Below, piece after piece: positions 62,739 to 64,000 of a stretch of DNA of 64,000 bases. Source of the stretch: FEN-1073 sp050010135 (lineage in GTDB: Bacteria > Chloroflexota > Anaerolineae > Anaerolineales > RBG-16-64-43); NCBI GenBank assembly GCA_050010135.1, contig JBEKLP010000004.1:9335-73334 (forward strand). Direction: 5' to 3'. Made by a program: the position numbers and the translations under genes. The notes below the pieces were generated by a model. The model was given only the letters and a program-made list of their open reading frames with translations. It made no database searches and was not told the DNA's origin. How positions within the stretch are numbered: position 1 is the stretch's first letter; each line of letters starts with the position of its first letter.

Positions 62739-63728
62739 ATGCAAAATCCGGAGCAATCGTCTGAATTGGCACCGAAAAATCCCCCTGTCCGCCGCGTGCG
62801 TTGGATCTGGATCGTGCTTGCGGCATTGCTGTTGGTTGTCGTCGTCGGGGCGTCAGCCGGTTATTTTTCCGGCCAGTCGCTGCATTCCCAGCGGGAACAA
62901 GCATTAACCCACGCCCGCGATACCGAACAATTCAACCTGGCGATCGCCGACTTCCAGGCCGGCCGCTTTAAAATGGCGATCGAACGCCTAAACAATGTAT
63001 TGCAAAATGAGCCGGATTTTCCCGGCGCCCTGGAAAAGCAGGAAGAAGCTCTAGCGGCGGTCAATGCCACGCCCACCCCCCTGCCGACAGAGACGCCCGT
63101 CCCGTCCCCCACACCGGATGTCTCCAAGGCCGACCAATTATTGAATCAAGCCAAACAACAATTCGCGGATAAAAAATATCCCGATATGATCACCACACTT
63201 CTGAAGCTGAAGACCGAAATCCCGAGCTTCGAACCGGTGCGCGTGGACGGTCTGTTGTGGGCGGGCCTTCGATACAATGGAGTACATCTGATCCAAGACA
63301 CCAACCGGTTGACGGAAGGATTATATTATCTCGACCTGGCAATCAATTACGCCCCATTGGATAAAGAAGCATCCGATCTCGCGGATTTTGCGCGCAACTT
63401 CCTGGGTTTATACCAGGAGGCTTATTATTATCGGACCAAGGACATTGAAGTCAGCATGACGGACTTCAAACAGGTGTTGACCATGCGGCCGTATTATACG
63501 GATAATCTCATAAAGGATTATGGGGATATCGTCATCGCCAACGCAGAAGCAACCGGCAGCCCCTGCGGCGCGCTGGAGATATACACCAACAATGCGATAC
63601 CGCAATTGGACAGTTACGAAACATTCACCCAAAAGCGCGATCAAGCGCAGCACGATTGCGATGCATCTCATCCGGCGCCGATGGTGACACCCGAAACAGC
63701 GACGGACATTCCCACCGCGACCCCATAA
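62739..63728 (+). CDS. Membrane-anchored TPR-like protein 3
   Basis: 329 residues. A cytosolic N-terminus (about residues 1-20), one helix (IWIVLAALLLVVVVGASAGYF), a helical repeat (LAIADFQAGRFKMAIERLNNVLQNEP), a Thr/Pro linker (TPTPLPTETPVPSPTPDV) and a second helical repeat region (ADQLLNQAKQQFADKKYPDM onward). The C-terminus has KDYGDIVIANAEATGSPCGALEIY and ends in a Cys (AQHDC), aligning with the module of TPR proteins 1 and 2. The protein ends with a Thr/Pro-rich tail. It is transcribed divergently from the other two. Function unknown, probably part of one envelope complex. Confidence 0.82.
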   Translation: MQNPEQSSELAPKNPPVRRVRWIWIVLAALLLVVVVGASAGYFSGQSLHSQREQALTHARDTEQFNLAIADFQAGRFKMAIERLNNVLQNEPDFPGALEKQEEALAAVNATPTPLPTETPVPSPTPDVSKADQLLNQAKQQFADKKYPDMITTLLKLKTEIPSFEPVRVDGLLWAGLRYNGVHLIQDTNRLTEGLYYLDLAINYAPLDKEASDLADFARNFLGLYQEAYYYRTKDIEVSMTDFKQVLTMRPYYTDNLIKDYGDIVIANAEATGSPCGALEIYTNNAIPQLDSYETFTQKRDQAQHDCDASHPAPMVTPETATDIPTATP

Positions 63729-63824
63729 ACTGCGTCTTTGCTGTGATTCCCAAGGGAATAGGCGGGTTATTTTGGAAGATATCGGGATCTTCGCGATCAA
63801 TGTTTTTTGCGCCTTTTCCGGCTC

Positions 63825-63853
63825 TTGACAAGCGCACGCTTGTTCTTTAGAAT
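63825..63853 (+). promoter_or_regulatory. Consensus sigma-70 promoter near window end
   Basis: TTGACA (63825-63830), 17 bases and TAGAAT (63848-63853), 11 of 12 consensus positions. Just downstream ATAAC...GTTAT half-sites and a GTTATAAC palindrome (around 63861-63875) could be an operator overlapping the transcription start. No start codon with a ribosome-binding site follows in the remaining 147 bases. Confidence 0.75.
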
Positions 63854-63859
63854 AGACAA

Positions 63860-64000
63860 TGTTATAACGTTGTTATCCGCATTGCGGATCGACGATTACA
63901 AAAGAGCCCTTAAGGCGAGCAGAAACCGGGGCCATTGGTCTATAGGTCTGGACGCCTGCCGATGCGAACGAAAAGCATCGGCTGTTTGTGTCTGTGGGGC
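63860..64000 (+). ncRNA. Structured leader or small RNA, partial (type unknown)
   Basis: The transcript of the 63825 promoter would contain a perfect 8-base stem, GCCGATGC (63958-63965) and GCATCGGC (63975-63982), with loop GAACGAAAA. Upstream, GTCTATAGGTCTGGAC (about 63938-63953) resembles a tRNA D-arm, but no anticodon stem or T-arm follows. It could be a riboswitch, a leader or an unrelated RNA. The element runs off the window. Confidence 0.35.

Noticed and set aside
63926..64000. Complete tRNA gene
   Set aside because: Only the D-arm-like part fits; the expected anticodon stem partner and T-arm are absent in the next 60 bases.
1..64000. CRISPR arrays, insertion sequences, integrases, toxin-antitoxin pairs
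   Set aside because: No regularly spaced repeats, transposase motifs or small paired genes of those types were seen despite the signs of gene turnover.

Overview
The window looks like a chromosomal piece of a GC-rich, Gram-positive-type or monoderm-like bacterium. My best guess is Chloroflexota (Anaerolineae). This is inference, resting on an RNase J, a PcrA/FtsK set, lipoproteins and TPR membrane proteins with Thr/Pro-rich linkers, an F420/FMN split-barrel protein, and GC-rich intergenic repeats of the 'TGTCATTCCGAG...GAGGAATCG' type. No rRNA or complete tRNA was found to settle the taxonomy.

Region 1 (1 to about 45,190, all on the + strand) is a very large cell-surface polysaccharide locus. 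It opens with the end of a Wzt-like ABC transporter ATPase. It contains two NodB-type deacetylases, seven multi-pass GT-C-type membrane glycosyltransferases, three GT2 enzymes, two GT61 enzymes and seven or eight GT4 enzymes. It also holds two paralogous GT-A-like proteins of unknown specificity that flank a nucleotide-sugar dehydrogenase, a fucosyltransferase-like protein, three methyltransferases (one FkbM), two acyltransferases, an SDR sugar epimerase/decarboxylase, and two initiating phosphoglycosyl transferases (WecA/TagO type and WcaJ type). Many neighbours overlap by ATGA or GTGA, so long stretches are probably translationally coupled. No Wzx flippase or Wzy polymerase is visible; export presumably uses the ABC transporter at the left edge. 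The locus shows active gene duplication and loss. There are several paralogue pairs, one tandem triplet, and three decayed 3'-end gene remnants (15,200-15,512; 17,699-17,869; 37,351-37,452), none of which a conventional annotation would list.

Region 2 (45,190 to about 60,000, + strand) is mostly housekeeping: a GH5-type glycosidase, a PPOX/F420 protein, PcrA helicase, GalE, FtsK translocase, a small membrane protein, an SDR, an orphan BMP-family lipoprotein, a HAD phosphatase, a cold-shock protein with a consensus promoter, and RNase J. Intergenic inverted repeats sit at 47.4-47.6 kb and 50.5-50.7 kb.

Region 3 (60,083-63,728) holds three membrane-anchored TPR-type proteins, two on the - strand and one divergent on the + strand. 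All three share a C-terminal Tyr-Gly...Cys...Cys module. The + strand member appears to be leaderless. The window ends with a consensus sigma-70 promoter driving a structured, unidentified RNA or leader that runs off the edge.

Best candidates for something new are the shared Cys-containing module of the TPR trio, the C-terminal extension of the WecA-type enzyme, the duplicated 'NADI' GT-A-like family beside the sugar dehydrogenase, the decayed 3' ends in the glycosyltransferase array, and the structured transcript at the right edge.
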